This document shows positions 1 to 9,891 of a DNA stretch of 64,000 bases, in pieces; within the stretch, counting starts at the first letter, position 1; the number at the start of each line of letters is the position of its first letter. The notes below the pieces were generated by a model that saw nothing but the letters and a program-made list of their open reading frames with translations, was not told the origin of the DNA and ran no database searches. The translations under genes and the position numbers were made by a program. The DNA comes from Planctellipticum variicoloris. GTDB taxonomy: Bacteria > Planctomycetota > Planctomycetia > Planctomycetales > Planctomycetaceae. The stretch spans positions 5,340,001 through 5,404,000 of the forward strand of contig NZ_CP130886.1 of the NCBI RefSeq assembly GCF_030622045.1, in the 5' to 3' direction.

Positions 1-2247
1 CCACAGTTTGAAGCGGAAGGGGCCAGCTCCCGCGGGGAGTGGAGCGCCGACGGGCAGCCACATCTGCGACTGGCGCTGCTGTATCTGCTGGGGCTCGTCC
101 CGCTCGTCGCCATCAGCGCCCGGCTGGTCTGGCTGCAGGTGGTGATTCCGGACCAGTTCACGGCGGTCTTTCAGCAACTGCGCGAAGAGTACGAAGAGAT
201 CCCGAGCCGGGACGGACGGATCCTGGCGGCGGATGGCTCGATTCTTGCCGACGATGAAGTCCGCCAGGAGCTGCATATCCACTATCGCTGGCTGCAGGAA
301 CCGCCGGACGAACGCTGGTTGCGGCAGCAGGCGCTGGCTCGATTGAGCCGGATGGAACGGCGTGAGTCCGAACGCGTCGCCGCCGAGGAAGCCTGGATTC
401 TCAGCGAGCGCCAACGGCTCTGGCGGCAGATCGCCCGGCTTACCGGCGTCGCACCCGAAGAACTCGAACAGCAGCGGGCACAGGTCCAGGCTCGCATCGA
501 ATCGATCGCCGGACGAGTGCGCGATGGACTGGAGGCCCGCCAGGAACAGCGAGTCGCCGCCGCCGATCAGGCCGAAGGGGATCGGACCGCGTGGGAGCAG
601 ATCTGGCATCGACTGCACCTCGAGCTGACGGCGGCCCCCGATCGCGGGGAGGACGATCCGCTGGTCATCAAGGAAGAGCTGACCTATCACGTGATTCTGC
701 CGTCGATCACGCCGGAGGCCGCGGCGGAGATCGAAGCGCATCCGGAGCGCTACCCCGGTTCGCGAATCCAGGTGCAGACGCGCCGGTTCTATCCGCGCGG
801 GGACTTTGCGGCGCATCTGATCGGCAGCCGGACGGCGTTGCGGGACGACGAACTGCAGGAACGTCGCGCAAAACTGGGCGAGTCGGATCCGCTCGACTAC
901 CACGTCGGCGATCCGATCGGACGGAACGGGCTCGAACGGACCTACGACAGCCGGCTGCATGGCCTCCGCGGGCAGCGCCGGCTGGTCCTTAACCGGCAGG
1001 GGGAGATCATCCAGTCGGAAGTGGTCCGCGCGCCGCAGTCCGGCAAGGATCTGGTCCTGACGCTCGATCCGGAACTGCAGTCGACCGCGGAACGGCTGCT
1101 CGATGCCGCCCTGCAGCAGGAGACGCCGGCGGGAACCATCGACGACGAAACGACCGCCGGGGCCGCTCCGCAGTCGATTGTGCCGACGGGCGGAGCACTC
1201 GTTGCGATCGACGTGCAGACCGGAGCCATCCTCGCCGCCGCCGCCGCGCCGCGGTTCGACCTGAACCTGCTGATCCGGCCGGATGTCGAGCGCTGGCGCG
1301 AAGTCCGCGACGACCCCCGCAAGCCGATGTTCCCCCGGCTGACACGCATGGCCCTGCCGCCGGGCTCGGTCTACAAAGCGGTCTCCGCCGTCGCGCTGCT
1401 CGAATCGGGCAAGATCACGCCCGACACCGCCATCGACTGCCGGGGCTATCTCGACCATCCCGGTCAGCACCGCTGCCTGATCTTCCGCCACTACGGCGTC
1501 GGGCACGGCGAAACGCGGCTGACGGACGCACTCTGCCGGTCGTGCAACGTCTATTTTTTTGCCGGCGCGCGGAAGGCGGGGCCGCAGGCGCTGGTCGACT
1601 GGTCGCAGCAGTTCGGCATCGGTCAGCCGACGGGGATCGATCTGCCGTTCGAAGAGTCAGGCAACCTCCCCTCCCCTGCCATCAAACGCGAGCCGGGACA
1701 GAAGCCTTGGTATCCGGGCGATACGCTCGGCCTGTCGATCGGGCAGTCGTCGCTGATGGTGACTCCGTTGCAGATCGTCCGGATGATGGCGGCGATCGCC
1801 AACGACGGCTGGCTGGTGACGCCTCACCTGGGCTCGAACCAGGGACCGCAGCTCGTCGACGAAAGCGGCTCCTTCGCTCGATCCGTGGCCACATACCCCG
1901 AGCCGCGGAAGATTGCGGGGCTGCATCACGGGACGCTGGCGGCCGTGCGCGAGGGACTGACGCTGGTCGTCGAAGACCCGCGCGGGACGGCGTACAAGAC
2001 CGCCCGGTTGCCGGGGATTACGCTCGCCGGGAAAACCGGGACGGCCGAGACGGGAGGCGGCAAGCCGGATCACGCGTGGTTTGCGGGCTTCGCCCCGGCC
2101 GAGCAGCCGCGGGTGGCGTTCTGCGTGGTGCTGGAGCACGGCGGTTCGGGGAGCAAAGCCGCAGCGCCGCTGGCGCGGGAACTGGTCGAGCGGATGCGCG
2201 AACTGGGTCTGATTCAGGGCGGGGCGCTGAGCGCGGGACGCGACTAG
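1..2247 (+). CDS. mrdA: Penicillin-binding protein 2 (peptidoglycan transpeptidase), 5' end missing
   Basis: The frame is open from base 1, so the start lies outside the window; 748 residues are visible. A hydrophobic segment (residues about 22-44, LLYLLGLVPLVAISARL) is the N-terminal membrane anchor. The pedestal region begins with IPSRDGRILAADG, the usual PBP2 pattern, and the transpeptidase domain shows all three active-site motifs: SVYK (catalytic Ser about residue 456), SCN (about 514) and KTG (about 678). Known role of the family: cross-linking peptidoglycan during cell elongation, acting in the periplasm. The dimerisation-type segment with RRFYPRGDFAAHLIG favours PBP2 over the division enzyme FtsI. 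A region of about 65 residues rich in Glu, Arg and Gln (residues about 105-180) is probably helical. The following gene is convergent. Confidence 0.9.
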   Translation, partial: PQFEAEGASSRGEWSADGQPHLRLALLYLLGLVPLVAISARLVWLQVVIPDQFTAVFQQLREEYEEIPSRDGRILAADGSILADDEVRQELHIHYRWLQEPPDERWLRQQALARLSRMERRESERVAAEEAWILSERQRLWRQIARLTGVAPEELEQQRAQVQARIESIAGRVRDGLEARQEQRVAAADQAEGDRTAWEQIWHRLHLELTAAPDRGEDDPLVIKEELTYHVILPSITPEAAAEIEAHPERYPGSRIQVQTRRFYPRGDFAAHLIGSRTALRDDELQERRAKLGESDPLDYHVGDPIGRNGLERTYDSRLHGLRGQRRLVLNRQGEIIQSEVVRAPQSGKDLVLTLDPELQSTAERLLDAALQQETPAGTIDDETTAGAAPQSIVPTGGALVAIDVQTGAILAAAAAPRFDLNLLIRPDVERWREVRDDPRKPMFPRLTRMALPPGSVYKAVSAVALLESGKITPDTAIDCRGYLDHPGQHRCLIFRHYGVGHGETRLTDALCRSCNVYFFAGARKAGPQALVDWSQQFGIGQPTGIDLPFEESGNLPSPAIKREPGQKPWYPGDTLGLSIGQSSLMVTPLQIVRMMAAIANDGWLVTPHLGSNQGPQLVDESGSFARSVATYPEPRKIAGLHHGTLAAVREGLTLVVEDPRGTAYKTARLPGITLAGKTGTAETGGGKPDHAWFAGFAPAEQPRVAFCVVLEHGGSGSKAAAPLARELVERMRELGLIQGGALSAGRD

Positions 2248-2267
2248 AAATCTCGGGGCTCTGTGCC

Positions 2268-3212
2268 CTATCGCCCTGCCTCCGAAAGAGCGGCGGCGTC
2301 CGACTCAAAACTGACCGTCTGGATCGTCGGTCGCTGGTCGGGCTCTTCGTACAGGGTGACCCAGTCTTGATCCGCGTCCGCGCCGCGTTCGCGCGGTTCC
2401 TGCATTCTGCCGGTGACGTGGCCGATCAATGCGCCGCCGATCTGCAGGACAGAACCGCCTCCGACGGCGGAATCCAGGGCGCCGCCGACGCGCACGCCGT
2501 AGTTGGGCTGCAGGATCCGGTTCCCTTCGCGTTGCGCGTCCGCGTCGGCGGTGGTTTCGAGATAGCTCAGCGCGTCTCTCGTCGCGATCGTTTCGTGCCA
2601 GATCGAGAGGAGCGGCAGCTCGTTGACCGCGGCGTAGGTGCCCGGCAGGTCCCGGCGATGGACGTCTTTGGCATACGCGGCGGCGTGCATGCCGAGCGAC
2701 GGGACGTCCGAGTAGACGTAGATGCTGTTCGTGTAGGGATTATACCGGTCGCCGCCGAACACGCGGCCGGGGAGGATGGTGTAGCCGAGAACGCTGATCG
2801 CTCCGACAGTGTAGCGCCACCCGGCGCCGACTTCGCGATTGTCGCGCAGGCGACGCCATTCGTCGCCGGGGTCGTACTGGTTCACCCGGACGCAGACGTC
2901 CTGCAACTGATTGCGTTCCACGTACTCGGCGACGGCGACGGTGGTCGATTCCGTCACGTGGTGATTGTTGACGCGCCGGTCCCAGAGGAGGAGCTTGCCG
3001 GGGATGCCGACGACCCAGCCGAGTCCATCCACGAACTTGTTGGGCCGGCCTTCGACGATTTCGAGCGACGAGTTCTCGACGGGCGGGGCGCACATCGCCG
3101 ACTGCGCATTGTGCCAGCCGCGACCGAACTGGTACGGCCCGGAGGCGCAGCCGGTCAGCAGAGCGGCACTGACGCCGCACAGGGCGAGGAGTCGGAAGCG
3201 ACTGGTCGTCAT
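2268..3212 (-). CDS. Lipoprotein of unknown function
   Basis: A 314-residue protein starting MTTSRFRLL, with a hydrophobic signal ending in the lipobox LLTGC (Cys about residue 22), so it should be a membrane-anchored lipoprotein. I chose the ATG at 3212 because GGAAGGAT lies just upstream; an in-frame upstream Met gives a poor signal sequence. The mature part is soluble-looking, with WGRG-type and Gly-rich stretches (GWRYTVGAISVLGYTILPGR) and no family I recognise. Convergent with the PBP2 gene, 20 bp between stops, and divergent from the next gene. The many Tyr/Asn/Gly residues and the late GG-rich segment could suggest a beta-rich envelope protein; that is inference only. Confidence 0.75.
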   Translation of the reverse strand: MTTSRFRLLALCGVSAALLTGCASGPYQFGRGWHNAQSAMCAPPVENSSLEIVEGRPNKFVDGLGWVVGIPGKLLLWDRRVNNHHVTESTTVAVAEYVERNQLQDVCVRVNQYDPGDEWRRLRDNREVGAGWRYTVGAISVLGYTILPGRVFGGDRYNPYTNSIYVYSDVPSLGMHAAAYAKDVHRRDLPGTYAAVNELPLLSIWHETIATRDALSYLETTADADAQREGNRILQPNYGVRVGGALDSAVGGGSVLQIGGALIGHVTGRMQEPRERGADADQDWVTLYEEPDQRPTIQTVSFESDAAALSEAGR

Positions 3213-3536
3213 CGGGATCCTTCCCAGACGTCCCGCACGACGCATCTTGCGTTAGCAGAAGAGCCGGCTTGTGCGGACTGCTGGAACTATCGATTGGAAG
3301 AGTCACGCGACTTGATGAATTGTGCGAACTCACAATCCCGCCAAACGCCCCAGTCCCCGCAGGTCGCGAAGTTGCACCGAGTGGCGTGAAACGCGTCCGG
3401 ACCGCGGCGGGAACGTCGATTCTGAACCGCTGATGCCGACGTTTTCCCGACGCCCCCTTTACCTGCCTCATGGGAGTGCAGTAACGTGTCTTGAACACCC
3501 GTCCCCATTCATTGCGCGCATGATCGGGAGAGCTCC

Positions 3537-4412
3537 GTGAAATCGCTCCGCTACCTGCCGATTCTGACCGCGTGCCTGCTGCTGGCCGGCGTCGATGACA
3601 ATCGATGTCCGGCCGACGACGCGTCGGAAGCCGCCCACCAGGAGGCGATCGCACGATTCGAAGAGAGCGACGCCGCCCTGGTTGAATCGATGCTGGAAGC
3701 ACTGGCCAAGGCGGAGCAGATTGCGCGTCGATCCGGCAATGCTGCGCTGGTATCCCGGCTGAGTTCGGAGCGCGAGCAGTTCAAGCAGCAGCGGGTGGTT
3801 CCCGCGTCGGTCGACGCAGGATCGCGGTCGTCGTACCTCGCCCGACTGGACCGGCAATGCACTCAATTGCTGCTGCCCTGCCAGAAGCAGATCACCGTCC
3901 TCTCCAAGGGGGGAGATTTCGAACGGGCCGAGCAGGAGGAACTGAAGCTCGGCCAGCGGCTGATCGGGGTCCGTGGCTACGGGATCGCGATCCCGCCGCC
4001 GAACAAGCTCGGCAATCTCCAGTTTTTACTACGAAATCGACAAACGGGAGGGGTGCTGGATGTGACGGACGCCGGGGATGTTGTCGTGGCGCCCGAAGTC
4101 CGCGGCCGGCGACCGCAGTTGTGGCGTCTGCTGATCGTTGACGATCATGCGGCGATCGCCAACCTGGATCGCAAGAAGGTGTTGAACATCCCCACATCCT
4201 CATGGAACCCCGGCCTGCCGTTGATCGTGTACAGCGAAGATGGCAACGGGGCGAACGAGCGGTGGCTGATTTCCGAAGAAGGGAAGTCGGTTGTGATCAC
4301 GTCCCGGCTGAACAAGCTGGTGCTGGACGTCGACACGGACAGCGGGCGGCTGATTCAGAACACCCCTGACGAACGCAAGTCGCAACGATGGATGATTGAG
4401 GCTCGTCGGTAA
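3537..4412 (+). CDS. Secreted protein with ricin-type beta-trefoil-like C-terminus
   Basis: A 291-residue protein with an N-terminal signal sequence (MKSLRYLPILTACLLLAG) followed by a helical, Glu/Arg-rich region (residues about 30-140) and a C-terminal beta domain. The C-terminal domain (about 155-291) has three evenly spaced W-containing repeats (PQLWRL, NERWLIS, SQRWMIE), the spacing and QxW-like pattern of ricin-B/beta-trefoil lectin domains. Start GTG/ATG choice: GTG at 3537 is preceded by GGGAGAGCTCC. It is probably exported and may bind carbohydrate or another polymer; the ligand cannot be told. No operon partner: the gene upstream is divergent and the next is convergent. Confidence 0.75.
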   Translation: MKSLRYLPILTACLLLAGVDDNRCPADDASEAAHQEAIARFEESDAALVESMLEALAKAEQIARRSGNAALVSRLSSEREQFKQQRVVPASVDAGSRSSYLARLDRQCTQLLLPCQKQITVLSKGGDFERAEQEELKLGQRLIGVRGYGIAIPPPNKLGNLQFLLRNRQTGGVLDVTDAGDVVVAPEVRGRRPQLWRLLIVDDHAAIANLDRKKVLNIPTSSWNPGLPLIVYSEDGNGANERWLISEEGKSVVITSRLNKLVLDVDTDSGRLIQNTPDERKSQRWMIEARR

Positions 4413-4480
4413 GGGGCGGTGTCGGAACACGATGCCGAGCGAGGCGGACCGTCGCAAAGCGCCTCGTGATTCGCGACCGG

Positions 4481-5179
4481 TCACTCGTGGCCGGCCAGCA
4501 CCCATGTCAACGCATCGGGAAGTTCTGCGGCCCAGCAGGCGGGATCGTGTCCGCCGTCGTACTCGTGGCTGCGCACTTGAGAGAACGACGTCTCCAGTTG
4601 TCGAACCAGCCGGCGGACCGAGTCGAGTTGACTGGTCTGCTGGAACAGGCCTGTCGGAGGGTGGCTGACTCCCTGCTGCAGCTCCTGGTTTCCGACGCTG
4701 ACCCACAGTCGTCCGGGTCTGGCAGGTTGCGACGCGATCGCCGCAGTCAGCCATTCGTCGTTCCACCAGGCGGACGGCGACTGGCACAATCCGCCTGAAA
4801 ATACGCCGGGATGGCGGCAGAGCGCATACGCAGCCGCCAGGCCGCTCAGGCTGAGCCCTCCGAGATAGTATCTCTCAAATCGTCCCTGCGATTGTTCAAT
4901 CCACGGAATGACTTCCCGGATCAGAAACGTCGCATAGTCGTCGCTGCACGTGTAGTCGCGATGCCGTGCGGCGGCGTCGAGAGATGAAATATACGCGAAC
5001 GTGACCGGCGGCAGGCCACCGTCCTTCAGGAGTTGTTCGACAATCTGAACTGCGCCCACGCGATCGAGGTACAATTCTGCGTCCAGGAAGATCCAGCAGC
5101 ATGCTGCGTCGGCGGACGGCTGCAGCCAGATCCGACGCGACCCGTTCAGCCGCTCCGTGGTGATTTCCTGGGGATTCAT
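4481..5179 (-). CDS. Esterase of the enterochelin esterase / esterase D-like family
   Basis: A 232-residue alpha/beta-hydrolase. The nucleophile elbow is GGLSLSG (Ser as likely nucleophile) and the late GGHDPACW supplies the likely catalytic His. The sequence around them (CRHPGVFSGGLCQSPSAWW) is typical of the putative-esterase family related to Fes and esterase D. I take the ATG at 5179 (MNPQEITTERL) because the longer upstream frame lacks family-like sequence. No signal peptide is seen, so it should be cytoplasmic. The substrate is unknown. Convergent with the beta-trefoil gene. Confidence 0.8.
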   Translation of the reverse strand: MNPQEITTERLNGSRRIWLQPSADAACCWIFLDAELYLDRVGAVQIVEQLLKDGGLPPVTFAYISSLDAAARHRDYTCSDDYATFLIREVIPWIEQSQGRFERYYLGGLSLSGLAAAYALCRHPGVFSGGLCQSPSAWWNDEWLTAAIASQPARPGRLWVSVGNQELQQGVSHPPTGLFQQTSQLDSVRRLVRQLETSFSQVRSHEYDGGHDPACWAAELPDALTWVLAGHE

Positions 5180-5967
5180 GGTGAGCCGATGGCCGAGGAG
5201 TATTGACCCGATCAGGATGACCAACCCGTCACCCGATGACTTCCTGCAGAATCGTCCAAGCTTGACTTTAGCACTCGTCCAGACAGCACGCCAATCGCGG
5301 CCGGGCCGAAATTGGCGCTGAAACGTCAGCCGGCGTTTCCTCCGCGGCATCCGGCAACCCGCACCCGCGGTCTGGCTCCGCCGAACTGGACCGCGCTGAC
5401 CATCACCACCCTCCCCGCGATGCGGGACGGCCGGATCATGCGGAACGCCGGGGCGGACTCAGCACGTCGAATTGGCCGTCACCCCGGATTGCCTGCCGCT
5501 GGGGGTGGTGGGCACGCCGAGCCTGTGACCCTTTCCCGCCAACCGTCACGGAGCGGACCCTCCGGGCATAATCTCGGCGTCGGGACGCCCCTTGCGGAGA
5601 GGCGTGTCCCCTTTCATCGGGGCGAACGAGTCCTGCCCTTTCTTCCGCTGGGCCTCCTCGTCCCGCACCGGCGTTGAAACCGGGGGACGCCGTGAGCAGA
5701 CTGAGGGCGGGGACGGGTTGATTCCTGCTGCCCGTTGTCGCGCCCTCCGAAGAATCGTGCAAAGCGAACGGCTGAAAAATCACAGGCTCGGAGCGCCCGC
5801 ATTCTCCGACGAAACGCTTCTCGGATAAGTCGCACATCGGGTGGCCGGGGCCGGACCGAAGGGAAGCCTCGGTCTCAAATGTGTCCAGGTAGACCGGGGT
5901 ATTTCGAAGACGCTCCTGCCCCGACCACCCGACAGACTCGTGAGCGAGCCATCCAAGGAATCTGACG
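5180..5967. other. 788 bp without a recognisable gene
   Basis: Open frames exist on both strands but have no family-like content and no consistent codon bias. The segment lies between two divergent genes, so promoters for both are expected here. A Shine-Dalgarno-like AAGGAA at 5955-5960 serves the downstream GTG start. Confidence 0.5.
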
Positions 5968-6645
5968 GTGTCAGCCCCCTGCCCGCTGCTGCTCTTCTCC
6001 GGCCTGGCGGCTGATCAGTCCGTCTTTGCCCATCAGCTCACAGACATTCCGGGGTTGGTCGTACCGTCCTGGCAGAAACCGCATGCCGATGAAGATCTGG
6101 CCGCATACTGCTGCCGCTGGGCCGACGAACTGCGACCGCTGCAGCCTCGATTTCTGGGCGGAGCATCGTTCGGCGGGATCGTGGCGCTGGAAGTGGCGCA
6201 GCGTCTGCAACCCGACGCCGTCTTTCTGATCGGCAGCGTCCGCAGTCCGGCCGAAATTCCGCGCCGTATTCGTCACTTGAGAGTCTTCCGCTCGCTGCTG
6301 CCTGCGGTTCCGCTGCGAGCGCTCCAATGGTCCGCCCGAGCGACGGCCCGCCTGCCGCACCACCGGGCGCTCCGGCATCTGCTGGGCATCGCCCGCCTGT
6401 TTGGCGCTGCAGATCCGGACGTCGTGCGGTGGTCCGCCCGTCAGATTCTTGAGTGGCGGCAGACTCCGGTTCTCAAAGGTCCGGTCTACGCGATTCACGG
6501 CGACGCAGATCCCATTTTCCCGCTTCGCGGCTGCCATCCGGACGCGATCGTCCGCGGCGGAGGCCACGTGATCTCGCTGACGCATCCCGAGCAGGTAACG
6601 GCGTTTCTGCTCGCGGGAATGGCGGGGAAATTGCCGAAAGGTTAA
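5968..6645 (+). CDS. Alpha/beta-fold hydrolase
   Basis: A 225-residue protein with the fold's key elements: nucleophile elbow GGASFGG (Ser about residue 68), acid-containing HGDAD near residue 178, and His in RGGGHVISLTHPEQ near residue 200. Start is the GTG at 5968, eight bases after AAGGAA. No signal peptide; probably cytoplasmic. The N-terminal FSGLAADQSVFAHQL resembles carboxylesterase/lysophospholipase-type small hydrolases. Substrate unknown. It is followed after 35 bp by the decayed nucleotidyltransferase gene on the other strand. Confidence 0.8.
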   Translation: MSAPCPLLLFSGLAADQSVFAHQLTDIPGLVVPSWQKPHADEDLAAYCCRWADELRPLQPRFLGGASFGGIVALEVAQRLQPDAVFLIGSVRSPAEIPRRIRHLRVFRSLLPAVPLRALQWSARATARLPHHRALRHLLGIARLFGAADPDVVRWSARQILEWRQTPVLKGPVYAIHGDADPIFPLRGCHPDAIVRGGGHVISLTHPEQVTAFLLAGMAGKLPKG

Positions 6646-6680
6646 CTGCTGGGATCACTGCCGGTGCGGCGCAACGCCTC

Positions 6681-7597
6681 CTATGACGGCAGATCAATCG
6701 CGACGGATTCTTCGTCCCAGTAGTCCGACTCGTCGACCATGCCAAAGCAGGCGGCGATGTCCGGATCAGTTATCACCAGTCGCACCGCCGACCGCCCCGC
6801 AACTCGGCACTCCTCGCCAATGACGCCGGCCGCCAGCATCTCGGCGAGAAGTTCATCGCTGGCGCTCAACGCATCCGAGGTCGCATCCGCCAGCGTCAGA
6901 TCGCTGCGGATGAGAACGAATCGTCGACCGGTCTCCTGCCAGAGCTCGCGGTACTTGTCGCGGACTTAGGGATCGAGCTGCTCTGCGAACTCCGCCGGCA
7001 ACCGCAGCACTTTGATCAGCTCCAGCACGTCCGCCAGGTCCTTCACTCGCCCGAGGCTGGTCATGCCCGAGGCCAGTTTCAATTCGACCCGCTTCGGCAG
7101 CGTGATGTAGCGAATCTCTTCCGCCTCAAAACTCACTGCGGCAGGATCCGGGAGCGCAACGGGCTTGGGTTTGCCGTCTCCCGGAAAGTCTCCGGCTGTC
7201 AGGAACTCAATCCGCACGCCCAGCTCGGTATCGCGCAAGTTCTTGCTGTGCGAGAACGGCGGCAGGTAACCCCGCCCTTAAAGCCGTTCGTGAATCCGTT
7301 TCAGATCCGGTTGAGACACCAGCACGTCGACGCCTTCGGTAAACCGCCGGAAGCCGTGACGGAACAGCGCCATGCCTCCCAAGATCGCATTGGGAAACCC
7401 AAACACTTCAAGCTGCCCGGGATCTTATGCAGCGCCTGGAAGACGGCACTCCGTTCCTCGAAATGGCGGCTCCCCTCGCTCAACGCCCACCTCGGATCGC
7501 GATTGAGACGTTCTTTGTACGAGGGATCGCCGGAATCAGCCAGCATTCCGACGAACGGCGGTTGTAGCGCTCCATCAATTAACGGGATCTTGCTCAT
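6681..7597 (-). pseudogene. Decayed nucleotidyltransferase-fold (AbiEii/DUF6036-like) gene
   Basis: Three pieces in order make one protein of about 305 residues: MSKIPLIDGA...ERSAVFQALHKI (7597 to about 7395), then ILGGMALFRHGFRRFTEGVD (GG plus DxD nucleotidyltransferase signature), GRGYLPPFSHSKN, VRIEFLTAGDFPGDGKPKPV, KLASGMTSLGRVKDLADV, and VRDKYRELW to the stop at 6681. The lesions are visible: a one-base frameshift near 7395, TAA at 7278-7280 between HERL and GRGY, and TAA at 6966-6968 where QLDP is followed by VRDKYRELW (the family has Tyr there, so TAC to TAA is likely). The two downstream pieces are in the same frame. Family knowledge: such proteins are stand-alone nucleotidyltransferases often found in toxin-antitoxin-like settings. 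Confidence 0.85.
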
Positions 7598-7845
7598 GTG
7601 CCGGAAACAGGAAATTGGCGTATTCGCTGTACGCCGGACGCTCGGATTTGAGACACGAGAATTGCAGCTCGTCCCCGGGGACGGAAGCGGAGTGGACGCT
7701 CCAAATTGACGACCGCATCGGCAGATGCCCAGCCATCGCGCCGAGCCCTACGGACTGCAGAGTTGGCTGGTCGGAACCGCCGAAATGATTCTCGAATCCG
7801 TCCTTGGACCTTTCGACTGCCGATACCTGGGTTCCGCCAGACGGC

Positions 7846-8316
7846 TTACGGAGTCAGGTCAATCGGGAACATGTTCATCCCTTCCTGGATCTCGAATTCC
7901 AGGCCGCTGGTAGTCGTGTCCCGGTACTTCTTAGGAAATTCGGCTTTCCCGGCCGGTTCGACGAGCTCAGGTTTCTCGAAACGGTCCTCGGCGGTCATCT
8001 GATTGGGATCGTGCGGACCGGGGGGGGGCGGTGCGATCATGACTTTGTACTTGCCGACCGGCATCGCTCCATTGTTCCAGGAATTCAGCATGAAATCCCC
8101 GTCCGCATCGGTGAGACCAAAGGCCAGGAATCCTTTCTCCATCTGCATAAAGGAAACGGCGTGGCCCGGTGCGAGCGGCTTTCCCGCCAGAGTGAGCCGC
8201 CCGCCCACTTTTCCGGTCGGGCCGTAGCTGTTGCCTCCACATCCCAGCGACAGGACGGCGAATCCGTAGCAGACCAGCAGGGCCATCGAGCACGACTGCG
8301 AGCCAGACTTCGTCAC
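7846..8316 (-). CDS. Small lipoprotein, carboxypeptidase-regulatory-like beta domain
   Basis: A 156-residue protein with a signal ending in the lipobox LSLGC, then GPTGKVGGRLTLAGKPLAPGHAVSF and LTDADGDFML, the pattern of the planctomycete lipoproteins that carry one transthyretin/carboxypeptidase-regulatory-like beta-sandwich. GTG at 8316 is preferred because GGAG lies eight bases upstream and it leaves a short basic N-region; an upstream ATG at 8394 would add 26 residues with no Shine-Dalgarno. It lies 112 bp downstream of the DUF1559 gene on the same strand, a pairing common in this phylum, so co-expression is likely. Function unknown. Confidence 0.75.
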   Translation of the reverse strand: MTKSGSQSCSMALLVCYGFAVLSLGCGGNSYGPTGKVGGRLTLAGKPLAPGHAVSFMQMEKGFLAFGLTDADGDFMLNSWNNGAMPVGKYKVMIAPPPPGPHDPNQMTAEDRFEKPELVEPAGKAEFPKKYRDTTTSGLEFEIQEGMNMFPIDLTP

Positions 8317-8428
8317 GATTGCGACTCCGCGAAGTAGATTGTTCGATGTGGAAATCTCGGCCGCGTGCATGCGACCGAGTACATAGCGTTTCATGCATCG
8401 CGGGTTCTGCGACGATCGGCCTGACGCG

Positions 8429-9502
8429 TTAGAAATCGCCTAACGTCTGGCCGTCGTCGCGCGTCGCCAGCTTCTTCAGCGATTCCAGATCCATGTTTTC
8501 GCTGAGAAACCGGACCGCGCCGTCTCCGAGCAGGGCATGGACGCCGCCCACGTGGGACGAGACCAGCGGGTTGTTGTCTCCCATGGAGCTCGACATTCCA
8601 CCGTAGATCGTATCGGCGAAGGGTTCCTGACGGATGCGATAGCGAATCGTGGTGATATTGAAATAGCGGTGGTCGTTGTCGCACCCGCCGTTGTTGCCGC
8701 TCGTCCCGCAGGTCGGATCGGGAAAGGGAACCCGACCGGCTTCGCGAGTTCCAATGAGCCAGCCTGTGATATTCGTTGCCCCGGCGGTCGCCGCCCCCTG
8801 CGAGGGAATCATCCAGGAGTAGGTGCCATCAAGGCGGATCAGCTTGCCCCCCTGCTCGCCGATCATCATCGTATTGCTGAGGCCGTCGGTGACCTCGCTG
8901 AACCGGACGAACGAGTTGACGCCCAGCATCCCCCCCCCGCTCACTTTTCCGGTACCGCCCCCCTGAGTATGGGAATAGACGCGGCTCTCCACGAAGGTCA
9001 CGGGGTCCGCGGCGCCGGCGATTCCGGCGTAGATGTTGTAATTCTCGCGATTCGGCTGACTGCCGGTGAATGAAAACGACGGGCAGATGGTTGGTGGATT
9101 CGCCTGCTTCGCCACCGGAAAGTTGAGAGCCCCGGCGCTGGTCGCAGGGGATTCACCCACATATCCTGGCGATTTGCCGTTCCAGGTGAGCTGATTGAAC
9201 GCCGGCGCCTGATCCAGGTACGGCAGCAGCATGCCAAAAAAGCTGGGACCGAAACTGTGGGTTCCAGCTCCGCCTCGCGGAAACCCGCCGTGCGAGCAGC
9301 CTGCGGGCAACCGTCCCATGGACGACTCGTAGTTGTGCAGCGCGAGACCGATCTGCTTCAGGTTATTGCGACACTGCGTCCGCCGCGCGGCTTCGCGGGC
9401 CTGCTGAACCGCCGGCAGAAGCAGAGCGATCAGAATCGCAATAATCGCAATCACGACTAGCAATTCGATCAACGTGAAAGCGCGCCGCATGTTCGTGATC
9501 AT
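8429..9502 (-). CDS. DUF1559 family protein with type IV prepilin-like N-terminus
   Basis: A 357-residue protein whose N-terminus is a textbook prepilin cleavage/methylation helix ([18 protein letters not shown], then [18 protein letters not shown]). The body is DUF1559 and the C-terminus has the H-x9-DG signature ([19 protein letters not shown]). ATG at 9502 follows GAGGACTC; a longer frame starting at 9577 adds residues with no family match. Planctomycete genomes carry many paralogues that are thought to form surface pseudopilins or matrix proteins. The prepilin helix places it in the inner membrane until processed by a prepilin peptidase. Confidence 0.92.
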   Translation of the reverse strand: MITNMRRAFTLIELLVVIAIIAILIALLLPAVQQAREAARRTQCRNNLKQIGLALHNYESSMGRLPAGCSHGGFPRGGAGTHSFGPSFFGMLLPYLDQAPAFNQLTWNGKSPGYVGESPATSAGALNFPVAKQANPPTICPSFSFTGSQPNRENYNIYAGIAGAADPVTFVESRVYSHTQGGGTGKVSGGGMLGVNSFVRFSEVTDGLSNTMMIGEQGGKLIRLDGTYSWMIPSQGAATAGATNITGWLIGTREAGRVPFPDPTCGTSGNNGGCDNDHRYFNITTIRYRIRQEPFADTIYGGMSSSMGDNNPLVSSHVGGVHALLGDGAVRFLSENMDLESLKKLATRDDGQTLGDF

Positions 9503-9891
9503 GTGAGTCCTCGGTTGAAGTGAAAATCTGATCGCCGATAGATGCTGCCTCAGAACAAGGATTCGCAGATTTGTCAAGAACGGGGACTCGTAATTCTAGT
9601 CGCTCGATTTTCGGCGTGCATTGATTTTTTTAGCAAGACATTGGAGTTTTTTCACGCAAGACTCTCGAAGGTCATCGGTACTGTTAACAACAAAAAATCA
9701 CGTGAACGCTATCTGTGCGCGTTTCGATGTTTTGCTCCTGTTCGCGACGCGCCGCCGCCTGCGTAGCGATCCAATTCGATCAGTCCCGTTCGGAGCGGCC
9801 GGGGTTGGCTGCTTTGTGCGGCCCTCGGCGCGGGCGAGAACCTGGGGGCGTCGAAGACGTGACCCCGTTCCCCGGCTCACCCGAAGATTTC
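9503..9891. other. 389 bp A+T-rich gap, no gene seen
   Basis: The part from about 9570 to 9720 is clearly richer in A+T than its surroundings, with several A/T runs, consistent with the promoter region of the DUF1559 gene on the minus strand. A TTGACA (minus strand, 9572-9577) is present but without a good -10 at the right distance, so I do not call a promoter. Confidence 0.4.

Noticed and set aside
1542-3389. Plus-strand frame of 615 codons overlapping the PBP2 end and the lipoprotein gene
   Set aside because: Overlaps two supported genes and its translation is Arg/Gly/Asp-rich without motifs.
9503-9600. Sigma70-like promoter for the DUF1559 gene
   Set aside because: TTGACA is present on the minus strand but nothing close to TATAAT lies 16-18 bp away.
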